From: Actinomadura bangladeshensis
Lineage (GTDB): Bacteria; Actinomycetota; Actinomycetes; Streptosporangiales; Streptosporangiaceae
Direction of reading: 5' to 3'
DNA: 46,442 bases
Assembly (NCBI RefSeq): GCF_004348335.1
Contig: NZ_SMJW01000028.1
Location: 1-46,442, forward strand
Made by a program: the position numbers and the translations under genes. The notes beneath the pieces are model-generated. The model worked only from the letters and a program-made list of their open reading frames with translations, was not told the origin of the DNA and did no database searches. Below, in pieces: positions 34,845-42,274 of the stretch. Position 1 is the stretch's first letter. Every line of letters begins with the position of its first letter.

Positions 34845-34859
34845 AGGGCCGAAGGTCCC
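34845..34859. promoter_or_regulatory. DosR-like box C (AGGGCCGAAGGTCCC)
   Basis: The inverted repeat reads GGGACCTTCGGCCCT on the minus strand. It lies 64-78 nt before the nitroreductase start and about 70-85 nt before the nitrite reductase start. It differs from box D at one base and from box B at one base. Confidence 0.65.
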
Positions 34860-34879
34860 GCACGGTGGGGACCAACGAT

Positions 34880-34894
34880 GGGACCTTGGGCCCT
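34880..34894. promoter_or_regulatory. DosR-like box D (GGGACCTTGGGCCCT)
   Basis: This near-copy of box C lies in opposite orientation, 35-50 nt before the nitrite reductase start and 99-113 nt before the nitroreductase start. The spacing of the two boxes, 35 nt between equivalent points, suits cooperative binding of dimers on a divergent promoter region. Confidence 0.65.
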
Positions 34895-34929
34895 CCTGGC
34901 GCCGCGCGGACGGCCGGAACGCTGGGATC

Positions 34930-37215
34930 GTGATCGCTCACCGCCCCCGCGCGTCCCGGCATGCCGCCGCGAACGCCGTCGTGGCCGCCTGGCTGGTCCT
35001 GAGCGCGCTGGCCGTGCTCGCCCGCGACCGTCTGCCCGCCCCGGACTGGCTGCTGATCCACGTGTTCCTGCTCGGTGCGGTGACCAACGCCGTCGTCGCC
35101 TGGACGGACCGCTTCGCCGCCGCGCGGCTGCGGCTGCCCGCCCCGGCCCGGTGGTGGCCGGCGGTCCGGCTCCTGGTCCTGAACGCCGGCATCGCGGCCG
35201 TCCTGCGCGGCGCCACCAACGGGCATCCGGAGCTGGCGACGGCCGGTGCCGCGGTCGTCGTCGGGATCGTGTGCGCGCACGTGACCGTGCTGGTCGTCCG
35301 GTCGCGGCGCGCGTGGCGCGGCCGGTCCGGCCACCTGGTGGCCTGGTACGCGTGCTCGGGCCTCGCGCTGATCGCCGGCGGGACGCTCGGCGGCTGGATG
35401 GCGTCCGGGCGGGCCCCGGCCATGTGGCACATGCGGCTGGAGGCCGCGCACATGCACGTGAACCTCCTCGGCTGGGTCGGCCTGGCCATGCTCGGCACCC
35501 TGCACGCCCTGTGGCCGGCGGTGCTGCGCGTCCGGGGCACCGCCGCGAGTTCCCGGCTGTCCCTGCGGCTGGCCGTGCCGGGCCTGGTCGTGGCCGCGGT
35601 CGCCCTGTCCGCGGGCGCCCGCTGGATCGCGCTGGCCGGGCTCCTGCTCTACACGGCGGGCGCCGCCCTGGCGCTCGTCCCGTTCGTCCGCGCCCGGCGG
35701 CGTCCGCACGCCTTTGCCGCGTGGATGCTCGCCGCCGCGGCCGGCTGGTTCCTCGCCGCCCTGGCCGCCGACGCGGCCGTCGTCGCCACCCGGCCGCCGG
35801 CCGAGGTCGCGCAGGGCCTCGAACCGCTGTTGGCGCCCATCCTCGGAGGATTCGTGCTGCTCGCCGTCGTCGCCGTCATCGGTTCGCTGAGGTCCCGTGT
35901 GTCGCCGCCCATCGCGGGCGTCGCGGCTGGCTGCCTGCTGACCGCGCTCGCGGTGGCGTTCGCGTCGAGCGGCCAGACGGGGGCGCCCGTGCAGACGGTG
36001 GCCGCGTCGGGGACGCGGGTGGTGGAGGTGACGCTGGCGAACATGCGGATCCGTCCGGGGACGATCGAAGCGCCGCCTGGTACGCGTCTGGTGTTGAAGG
36101 TGACGAACAAGGATGCGATGCGGCATGACTTGCGCCTGGAGTCGGGTCAGGCGACGCCGATGCTGGGTCAGGGGGAGTCGGCGACGCTGACGGTGCCGTC
36201 GGTGAAGGGCACGGTCGAGGGCTGGTGCACGGTGCCCGGTCACCGCGCGGCCGGGATGACCATGCAGATCAAGACGGCGTCCTCCTCCGGGCCCGCGTCG
36301 GCGATGGATCACCAGGCGATGGGCCATACGGCGATGGGGACGGGGCAGCTGGACCTGGCGGCGGCGATGTCGCCGGGCTGGAAGCCGTATGACGCGGTGC
36401 TCAAGCCTGCGCCGGGTGCCAAGGAGCACCGTGTGGAGTTGCGTGCCAGCGACCGTGAGTTGGAGGTGGCGCCCGGGGTCCGGCAGACGATGTGGACGTT
36501 CGGTGGGACGGTCCCGGCTCCGGTGCTGCGCGGCAAGGTCGGTGATGTCTTCGTGATCACGTTGGTGAACGACTCGACCATGGGGCATGGGATCGATTTC
36601 CATGCGGGCACGCTGGCGCCGGATGTGCCGATGCGCACGATTCAGCCGGGTGAGCGCTTGACCTACCGGTTCAAGGCTCAGCGTGCGGGTGCGTGGTTGT
36701 ATCACTGCTCGACAATGCCGATGCTGCAGCACATCGCCAACGGCATGTACGGCGCGGTCGTCATCGATCCGCCCGACCTGCCCCGTGTCGACCGCGAATA
36801 CGTCCTCGTTCAGGGCGAGCTGTACCTGGGGCAGCCCGGCAGCGACGCGCAGGTGGGCAAGATGCGTGAGGGGCGTCCGGACGCGTGGATGTTCAACGGG
36901 ACCGCTGCCGGCTACGACCATGCCCCGCTGACGGCTCGTGCGGGTGACCGGGTCCGGGTCTGGGTGGTGGATGCGGGCCCTTCGTCCGGGACCGCGTTCC
37001 ACATCGTCGGCGCGCAGTTCGACACGGTTTATAAGGAGGGCGCCTACCTGCTGCGCAAGGGCGATCCGGGCGGTGCGCAGATCCTGGACCTGGCGCCCGG
37101 CCAGGGCGGTTTCGTCGAGACCGTCGTCCCCGAGCCCGGCCACTATCCCTTCGTCGACCACGACATGCGGCACGGAGAATCCGGCGCCCACGGCATCCTG
37201 AAGGTGACCCGATGA
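34930..37215 (+). CDS. nirK: Membrane-anchored copper nitrite reductase: polytopic domain + cupredoxin + NirK
   Basis: The 761-residue protein has three parts. Residues 1-350 form about ten membrane helices, with histidines in MWHMRLEAAHMHVNLLGWVG that recall heme-copper oxidase/NnrS-like domains. Residues about 358-455 form a cupredoxin with type-1 ligands His399, Cys433, His438 and Met443. Residues about 470-761 form a two-domain NirK: type-1 ligands His553, Cys593, His601, Met606; type-2 ligands His558, His592, His744; catalytic Asp556 and His691. All key residues are kept, so reduction of nitrite to NO is likely, outside the membrane. The extra cupredoxin may pass electrons in. The start is the GTG at 34930, with a poor ribosome site. 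Codon use changes near 36000. Confidence 0.85.
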   Translation: MIAHRPRASRHAAANAVVAAWLVLSALAVLARDRLPAPDWLLIHVFLLGAVTNAVVAWTDRFAAARLRLPAPARWWPAVRLLVLNAGIAAVLRGATNGHPELATAGAAVVVGIVCAHVTVLVVRSRRAWRGRSGHLVAWYACSGLALIAGGTLGGWMASGRAPAMWHMRLEAAHMHVNLLGWVGLAMLGTLHALWPAVLRVRGTAASSRLSLRLAVPGLVVAAVALSAGARWIALAGLLLYTAGAALALVPFVRARRRPHAFAAWMLAAAAGWFLAALAADAAVVATRPPAEVAQGLEPLLAPILGGFVLLAVVAVIGSLRSRVSPPIAGVAAGCLLTALAVAFASSGQTGAPVQTVAASGTRVVEVTLANMRIRPGTIEAPPGTRLVLKVTNKDAMRHDLRLESGQATPMLGQGESATLTVPSVKGTVEGWCTVPGHRAAGMTMQIKTASSSGPASAMDHQAMGHTAMGTGQLDLAAAMSPGWKPYDAVLKPAPGAKEHRVELRASDRELEVAPGVRQTMWTFGGTVPAPVLRGKVGDVFVITLVNDSTMGHGIDFHAGTLAPDVPMRTIQPGERLTYRFKAQRAGAWLYHCSTMPMLQHIANGMYGAVVIDPPDLPRVDREYVLVQGELYLGQPGSDAQVGKMREGRPDAWMFNGTAAGYDHAPLTARAGDRVRVWVVDAGPSSGTAFHIVGAQFDTVYKEGAYLLRKGDPGGAQILDLAPGQGGFVETVVPEPGHYPFVDHDMRHGESGAHGILKVTR

Positions 37216-37646
37216 CCTGGTGGTCCGTCATCCGCTTCCTCCACGTCTCGGGGGCCGCGCTGTGGGTGGGCGGGCAGCTCACCATCTCGCTGGTCCTGCT
37301 GCCGCTCGCCCGGCGGAGGCTGCCCGCGGAGCAGTTCGCCGGGATGGCGCGCGAGGTCGGCCGCCGGTTCGGCATCTTCACCGGTGCCGTCTTCCTCCCG
37401 GTGCAGATCACCACGGGCGTGGCCATGGCCCGGCACAAGGGCGTCACGTGGGCGTCGCTCGCCGAGCCCGGCTACGGCCGCATCCTGGCCGCGAAGCTGC
37501 TGCTGTTCGGCGCGGTCGTGGCCGTGGCCGGCGTGCACGGCTGGGCCAGTTCCCGGCATCCGTCCTTCGCGCGGGCCATGGCGATCACCTCGCTCGTCGG
37601 CTCCGTCGGCATCGTCCTCATCGCCACCGCCCTGCCCACCACCTAG
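37212..37646 (+). CDS. CopD-like small membrane protein
   Basis: The 144-residue protein has four membrane helices. The first helix pattern, RFLHVSGAALWVGGQL, is that of CopD-like/DUF2269 proteins, where the His may bind copper or heme. A second His-bearing stretch is GVAMARHKGVTW. Its ATG overlaps the nitrite reductase stop (ATGA), so it is translationally coupled and probably serves that enzyme, for example in copper supply or electron transfer. The exact role is inference. Confidence 0.75.
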   Translation: MTWWSVIRFLHVSGAALWVGGQLTISLVLLPLARRRLPAEQFAGMAREVGRRFGIFTGAVFLPVQITTGVAMARHKGVTWASLAEPGYGRILAAKLLLFGAVVAVAGVHGWASSRHPSFARAMAITSLVGSVGIVLIATALPTT

Positions 37647-37657
37647 GAGGATCGTCC

Positions 37658-38029
37658 ATGACCGACCGCCGTGACCTTCCGCTCGTCTACTCGTGCTCGG
37701 GCTGCTCAAGCGCCGCGCAGATGACGAACTGGCTGGCGATCCAGCTCGACCGCCGCGGCGTCGCCGAGATGTCCTGCATCGCGGGCGTCGGCGGCGATGT
37801 GAAGAGCCTGGTCCGCAAGGCCACCAGCGGACGCCGGATCATCGCCATCGACGGCTGCGCACTGGAATGCGCCCGCCACTGCCTCGACCGGCACGACGTG
37901 GCGCCCGACGTCCACCACCGGCTCAGCGACGACGGAGTCCGCAAGCGCCTGGGCGAGGACTTCGACCCCGCCCAGGCCGAAGAGGTCCTCGCCACGCTCC
38001 TCCAGCGCGTCGAGGCGGAGGTCGGGTAG
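37658..38029 (+). CDS. DGC-domain putative zinc-binding protein
   Basis: The 123-residue cytoplasmic protein matches the DGC family: VYSCSGCSSAAQMTNWLA at the N terminus and the namesake IDGCALECARHCL in the middle, together supplying five conserved-looking cysteines. The family is predicted to bind metal and often accompanies denitrification or respiratory genes. TAGGAGG precedes the ATG; the gap to the CopD-like gene is 11 bp, making this the third gene of the nirK operon. A short palindrome, CAGCGGGCCCGCTG (38036-38049), marks the convergent junction. Confidence 0.8.
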   Translation: MTDRRDLPLVYSCSGCSSAAQMTNWLAIQLDRRGVAEMSCIAGVGGDVKSLVRKATSGRRIIAIDGCALECARHCLDRHDVAPDVHHRLSDDGVRKRLGEDFDPAQAEEVLATLLQRVEAEVG

Positions 38030-38034
38030 CTCTG

Positions 38035-40647
38035 TCAGCGGGCCCGCTGGACGAGCTTCAACGTCTCCACCAGCAGGTACGACGCGGCGGCGATGACCGC
38101 GATGCGGGCCCACGCGGCCGCGTCGAGCGGCGCGGAGCCGAACACGTCGTTCATGAAGGGCGTGTAGGTGTAGAGCACCTGGATCGCGACGAGCGCCAGC
38201 GCACTGACGGCGACCCACGGGTTGCGGCGGACGCCGCCCCACAGCAGCGGCCGGTCCAGGGACAGGCAGTTGAACATGTAGGTCAGCAGGGTCAGCGCGA
38301 ACACGTTGACGACGATCGTCTGCGCGACCTCCGGGGACGCGCCGTGCGACCGCTCCCAGTGCTGCAGCCCGAAGGAGCCGGCGAGCAGGATCGCCGACAC
38401 CAGCAGGATGCGGGTCGTCATCGCGCGGGTGAGCAGCGGCAGCGCCGGGTCGCGCGGCGGGCGGCGCATGATGTGCTCGTCCTTCGGCTCGACCGCGAAC
38501 GGCAGCCCGAGGACGAGCACCGCGGTCATGTTCAGCCACAGCACCTGCAGCGGCAGGATCGGCAGCGCGGTCCCGGCGACGATGGCGGCGACGAGGACGA
38601 GGCCGAGCCCGATGTTGGACGGCAGCGCCCACACGATGAACTTCACCAGGTTGTCGAAGACGCCGCGGCCCTCCTCCACCGCCCGCTCGATGGAGGTGAA
38701 GTCGTCCTCGGTGAGCACCATGTCGGCCGATTCCTTGGCGGCGTCGGTGCCGGTGCGGCCCATCGCCACGCCGATGTCGGCCTGCTTGAGCGCGGGGGCG
38801 TCGTTGACGCCGTCGCCGGTCATCGCGATCACGTGCCCCGAACTCTGCAGGGCCCGGACGAGGCGGAGCTTCTGCTCGGGGGAGACGCGGGCGAAGACGG
38901 TCGTGTCGCGGATGCGCTCGGGGGAGTCGTCGGCGGCGAGGTCGGCGCCGGTCATGACCGTGCCGCCGAGCCCGACGCGGGCGCCGATGGCGGCGGCGGT
39001 GGCGGCGTGGTCCCCGGTGATCATCTTGACCTGGATGCCGGCGTCGTGGCAGGTCCGGACGGCCTGCGCGGCGTCCGGGCGGGGCGGGTCGAGCATCGCC
39101 TGCAGGCCGAGGAAGGTCAGCGGGGGCAGCTCGTCCAGCGTCGCGGCGCGCCCGCGGGCGAAGGCCAGCACGCGCAGCGCCTCGCCGCCGTAGGACTCGG
39201 CGCGGGCGGCGACGGCGGCGCGGTCCAGCGGGACCGGCTCACCGCCGGGTCCGGCGGCGCCGTCGCACAGCTCCAGGATCCGCTCGACCGGCCCCTTGAC
39301 GTAGACGGTGCCGTCCTCGTGCAGCGTCGCCATGTAGCGGCGCTCGGAGCTGAACGGCTGCGTGGCGGTGCGGGCCGGGACGCGGCCGAGCCCCGCCTTG
39401 GCGGCGCTGGTGACCAGGGCGCCCTCGGTCGGGTCGCCGGTGATCTGCCAGCCGCCGTCCTTCTCGACGAGCTGCGCGTCGTTGCAGCCCAGCCCGGTCA
39501 GCAGCGTCTCCTTCAGGACGGGGTGCTCGGCGAGGTCGACCGCGCGCCCGCCGCACTCGATGCCGCCGTCCGGGGCGTAGCCGGTGCCGGTGACGGTGTA
39601 GTCGCGCCCGCCCGCGGTGACCGCGGTGACGGTCATCTGGTTCTGGGTGAGCGTGCCGGTCTTGTCGGTGCAGATGACGGTGGTGCCGCCGAGCGTCTCC
39701 ACGGCGGGCAGGTGCCGGACGATCGCGCCGCGCCGCACCATCCGCGCGACGCCCAGCGCGAGGGTGATCGTCACGACGGCGGGCAGTCCCTCCGGGATCG
39801 CGCCGACCGCGAGCGCCACCGCCGCGGTCAGCATCTCGGTGGCGTCCCGGCCGCGCAGGATCCCGATCACGAAGGTGACCGCGGCGAGCACCAGGATCGC
39901 CACCGTCACGACCTTGCTGAACTGGGTGATCTTGCGGGTGAGCGGGGTCTGCACGGTCGCCGTGGTGTGCACCAGCCGGTCGATGCCGCCGAGCTCGGTG
40001 TCCGCGCCGGTCGCCACGACCAGCCCGGCGGCCCGGCCGGCGGTGACCAGCGTCCCGGAGAAGGCCATCGCGGTGCGGTCGGCGAGGGAGACCTCGGGCA
40101 GTTCCGCCGGGTCCTTGGCGACGGGCACCGACTCGCCGGTCAGCGCCGACTCGTCCACGGCCAGCTCGTCGGTGCGCAGCAGCCGCAGGTCGGCCGGGAC
40201 CTTGTCGCCGGCCTCCAGCTCCACCAGGTCGCCGCGGACCAGGTCGGCCGCCGGGATCCGCCGCCGCACGCCGTCCCGGACGGCCACCGCCGTGGTCCGC
40301 GCCATCGCGGCGAGCGCGGTGAGCGCCTTCTCCGCGCGCGACTCCTGGACGAACCCGACGATCGCGTTCGCGACCACCACGCCGAGGATCACGATCGCGT
40401 CGACGTGCTCGCCGAGCAGCGCCGTCACCGCGGCCGCCGCGAGCAGGACGTAGATCAGCGGGCTGTTGAACTGCAGCAGGAACCGCACGACCGGCCCGCG
40501 GCCGCGCGCCACCGGCAGCGTGTTCGGCCCCTCGCGCTCCAGCCGGGCCGCGGCCTCGGCCGGCGCCAGCCCCTGGGACGCGTCCCCGCCGAGATCGCGC
40601 ACGACGTCCCCGGCGGGCCTGCGGTAGGGCGCGAGAGCCGTCGCCAT
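38035..40647 (-). CDS. P2-type cation-transporting ATPase (calcium-ATPase-like)
   Basis: The 870-residue P-type ATPase has the N-terminal cation_ATPase_N region, actuator motif LTGESVPVAKD, PEGLP in helix 4 and phosphorylation site Asp328 in CTDKTGT. KGPVERIL, MITGDH and GDGVNDAPALKQADIG follow, then six C-terminal helices. PEGLP and the overall length place it with Ca2+/Mn2+ or monovalent-cation pumps (PacL/CtpF-like), not heavy-metal pumps; no CPC motif is present. CtpF is a DosR-regulon member in mycobacteria. Its ATG shares a base with the stop of the response regulator (TGATG), so the two are coupled. Confidence 0.9.
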   Translation of the reverse strand: MATALAPYRRPAGDVVRDLGGDASQGLAPAEAAARLEREGPNTLPVARGRGPVVRFLLQFNSPLIYVLLAAAAVTALLGEHVDAIVILGVVVANAIVGFVQESRAEKALTALAAMARTTAVAVRDGVRRRIPAADLVRGDLVELEAGDKVPADLRLLRTDELAVDESALTGESVPVAKDPAELPEVSLADRTAMAFSGTLVTAGRAAGLVVATGADTELGGIDRLVHTTATVQTPLTRKITQFSKVVTVAILVLAAVTFVIGILRGRDATEMLTAAVALAVGAIPEGLPAVVTITLALGVARMVRRGAIVRHLPAVETLGGTTVICTDKTGTLTQNQMTVTAVTAGGRDYTVTGTGYAPDGGIECGGRAVDLAEHPVLKETLLTGLGCNDAQLVEKDGGWQITGDPTEGALVTSAAKAGLGRVPARTATQPFSSERRYMATLHEDGTVYVKGPVERILELCDGAAGPGGEPVPLDRAAVAARAESYGGEALRVLAFARGRAATLDELPPLTFLGLQAMLDPPRPDAAQAVRTCHDAGIQVKMITGDHAATAAAIGARVGLGGTVMTGADLAADDSPERIRDTTVFARVSPEQKLRLVRALQSSGHVIAMTGDGVNDAPALKQADIGVAMGRTGTDAAKESADMVLTEDDFTSIERAVEEGRGVFDNLVKFIVWALPSNIGLGLVLVAAIVAGTALPILPLQVLWLNMTAVLVLGLPFAVEPKDEHIMRRPPRDPALPLLTRAMTTRILLVSAILLAGSFGLQHWERSHGASPEVAQTIVVNVFALTLLTYMFNCLSLDRPLLWGGVRRNPWVAVSALALVAIQVLYTYTPFMNDVFGSAPLDAAAWARIAVIAAASYLLVETLKLVQRAR

Positions 40648-41333
40648 CAGGGGCGGGGCGCGTTGCGATCGGCTTTGAGCCGGGCGGCGAGGGCGGCGGC
40701 CTGGGTGCGGCGGCTCATGCCGAGCTTGGCGAAGATGTTGGAGATGTAGTTCTTGACGGTCTTCTCGGCCAGGAAGAGGCGCTCGCCGATCTGCCGGTTG
40801 GTCAGCCCTTCGCCGATGAGGTCGAAGATGTGGCGCTCCTGGTCGGTCAGGCCCTTGAGCGGGTCCTGCTTGTCCTGCCGGTCGCGCAGCCGCTGCAGCA
40901 TGCGGGCGGTGGAGCGGGGGTCGAGCAGGGACTGGCCGGTGGCGACGGTGCGGACGGCGCCGACCAGGTCCGAGCCGTGGATCTGCTTGAGGACGTATCC
41001 GGCGGCGCCGGCCATGACGGCCTCGAACAGGGCGTCCTCGTCGTCGAAGGAGGTCAGCATCAGGCAGGCCAGGTCGGGCATCTGGGAGCGGAGTTCGCGG
41101 CAGACGCCGACCCCGTCGCCGTCGGGCAGCCGGACGTCCAGTACCGCCACGTCGGGGCGGGCGGCGGGGATGCGGGCCAGCGCGTGCTCGGCGGTGCCGG
41201 CCTCCCCGACGATCTCGATGTCGTCCTCGGCCGACAGCAGTGCGGCCACCCCGCGGCGGACGACCTCGTGGTCGTCCAGCAGGAACACCCGGATGGTCTC
41301 GGCGGCATCGGTCCTGGCGGCATCGCCGGTCAT
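40647..41333 (-). CDS. DosR/DevR-like response regulator (NarL/LuxR family)
   Basis: The 228-residue protein has a receiver domain with acidic pocket DDHE, phospho-acceptor Asp66 in VLDVRLPDGDG, conserved Thr in MLTSFDDED and Lys in YVLKQIHG. A LuxR-type helix-turn-helix follows: GLTDQER, GLTNRQIGERLFLAEKTVKN and RRTQAA. These stretches are very close to mycobacterial DosR, the hypoxia/NO/CO regulator. No sensor kinase gene is in the window. It leads a two-gene operon with the ATPase. Boxes A and B lie 89-186 nt upstream, so autoregulation is likely. Confidence 0.9.
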   Translation of the reverse strand: MTGDAARTDAAETIRVFLLDDHEVVRRGVAALLSAEDDIEIVGEAGTAEHALARIPAARPDVAVLDVRLPDGDGVGVCRELRSQMPDLACLMLTSFDDEDALFEAVMAGAAGYVLKQIHGSDLVGAVRTVATGQSLLDPRSTARMLQRLRDRQDKQDPLKGLTDQERHIFDLIGEGLTNRQIGERLFLAEKTVKNYISNIFAKLGMSRRTQAAALAARLKADRNAPRP

Positions 41334-41421
41334 GGCATCGTCCTTCGCCCCTCGTCACTGACGGAATGGACGTTACCCGCCGGCCGTGCGGCGTCACATC
41401 ATCGGACGTCCCGCCATCCGG

Positions 41422-41435
41422 AGGACCAAGGTCCC
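41422..41435. promoter_or_regulatory. DosR-like box A (AGGACCAAGGTCCC)
   Basis: A 14-nt inverted repeat with arms GGACC and GGTCC, reading GGGACCTTGGTCCT on the minus strand. It is the most diverged of the four boxes. It lies 89-102 nt before the response regulator start. Confidence 0.5.
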
Positions 41436-41503
41436 GAACCGGGCATCGCCCGGCCCGCCGGGGCGTCCCCGGCCCCGGAGGGCGGCAGAGGTCCCGCCGC
41501 CAA

Positions 41504-41519
41504 AGGGCCCTTCGGCCCT
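41504..41519. promoter_or_regulatory. DosR-like box B (AGGGCCCTTCGGCCCT)
   Basis: Its last 15 bases, GGGCCCTTCGGCCCT, differ from box C by a single base. It lies 72-87 nt before the cyclic-nucleotide-binding gene and 171-186 nt before the response regulator start. Confidence 0.6.
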
Positions 41520-41590
41520 GTGTCGCCGATCACCCCGGCAGTGAGATGGAGGGGCGCGAACACTCGAGACACGATCGGGGGGCGAACCCG

Positions 41591-42067
41591 GTGAGCACCA
41601 TGACCGCGGCCGACCTGGCACGCGACACCTTCCTGCGCGGGATGCGGACCGCGGACCTGGCGCGGCTGGCGGGCACCGCCCGTCCCGCCGCCTTCCCGGC
41701 GGGCCGCCGGATCATCGCCGAGGCGGAGCCGGCCGAGAGGTTCTGGCTGATCCGGGAGGGCACGGTGGCCCTCGACCTCCGCGTGCCCGACCGCGGCACG
41801 GTCGTCGTCGACACGCTCGGGCCCGGCGCCGCCCTCGGCTGGTCCTGGCTGTTCCACCCGTACCGGTGGCGCTTCGGCGCGACGGCCCTGTCGGACGTGC
41901 GGGCCGTCGAGTTCGACGGGCGGCTGATCCGCACGCTCAGCGCGATCGACCCCGCGCTCGGCTACGAGCTGACCCGCCGCTTCACCGAACTCGTCGTCGA
42001 CCGGCTCCAGATCGCCCAGACGCGGCTCCTGGAGGCGCCCCGCCCGGAACCGGCGCCGCGGCCCTGA
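41591..42067 (+). CDS. Cyclic-nucleotide-binding domain protein without DNA-binding domain
   Basis: The 158-residue protein is a single cNMP-binding beta-roll: AAFPAGRRIIAEAEPAERFW, LIREGTVALDLRVPDRGTVV, LGPGAALGWSWLF and the C-helix ALGYELTRRFTELVVDRLQ. The Crp/Fnr helix-turn-helix is absent, so it probably acts through a partner protein or as a sensor. The phosphate-binding cassette is degenerate (GWSWLFHPYRW), so it may not bind cAMP. The GTG at 41591 follows a GGGGGG run; an ATG three codons later is an alternative. It is divergent from the DosR-like gene, with DosR-like boxes between. Confidence 0.8.
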   Translation: MSTMTAADLARDTFLRGMRTADLARLAGTARPAAFPAGRRIIAEAEPAERFWLIREGTVALDLRVPDRGTVVVDTLGPGAALGWSWLFHPYRWRFGATALSDVRAVEFDGRLIRTLSAIDPALGYELTRRFTELVVDRLQIAQTRLLEAPRPEPAPRP

Positions 42068-42098
42068 CGGGGCGGCCGGGCACGATCACCGCGCGTCC

Positions 42099-42173
42099 GG
42101 TGGGCAGGCCAGTGGTGGGCAGGTAGGCGGTGGGCAGGCCGGTGGTGGGCAGGCCGGTGGTGGGCAGGCCGGT
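42099..42173. repeat. Five tandem copies of a 15-nt repeat
   Basis: The unit is GGTGGGCAGGCCGGT. Copies 3-5 (42129-42173) are identical; copy 1 differs at one base and copy 2 at its last few bases. A partial sixth copy (GGTG) follows. The array fills the spacer between the cyclic-nucleotide-binding gene and the CtpI-like gene, 102 nt before the start of the latter. Fifteen bases keep reading frame, but no gene here seems to use it. Confidence 0.9.
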
Positions 42174-42274
42174 GGTGACCCGCCCCGAGCATGGCCGCAC
42201 CGTTTGCCGGGCCTCCGGCGGGGTACTCGGGGTGCCTGGTCGGTCTCGGTTTCGGCAGGTCGGAGGAGCGGGCG

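Noticed and set aside
38036..38049. Palindrome CAGCGGGCCCGCTG as terminator at the DGC/ATPase junction
   Set aside because: A 14-nt palindrome with no loop would make a poor hairpin, so I mention it only with the DGC gene and do not call it.
40770..40850. DosR-like half sites inside coding regions of the island
   Set aside because: Single GGGACC or GGCCCT halves are common in this base composition; only paired arms in intergenic DNA were kept.
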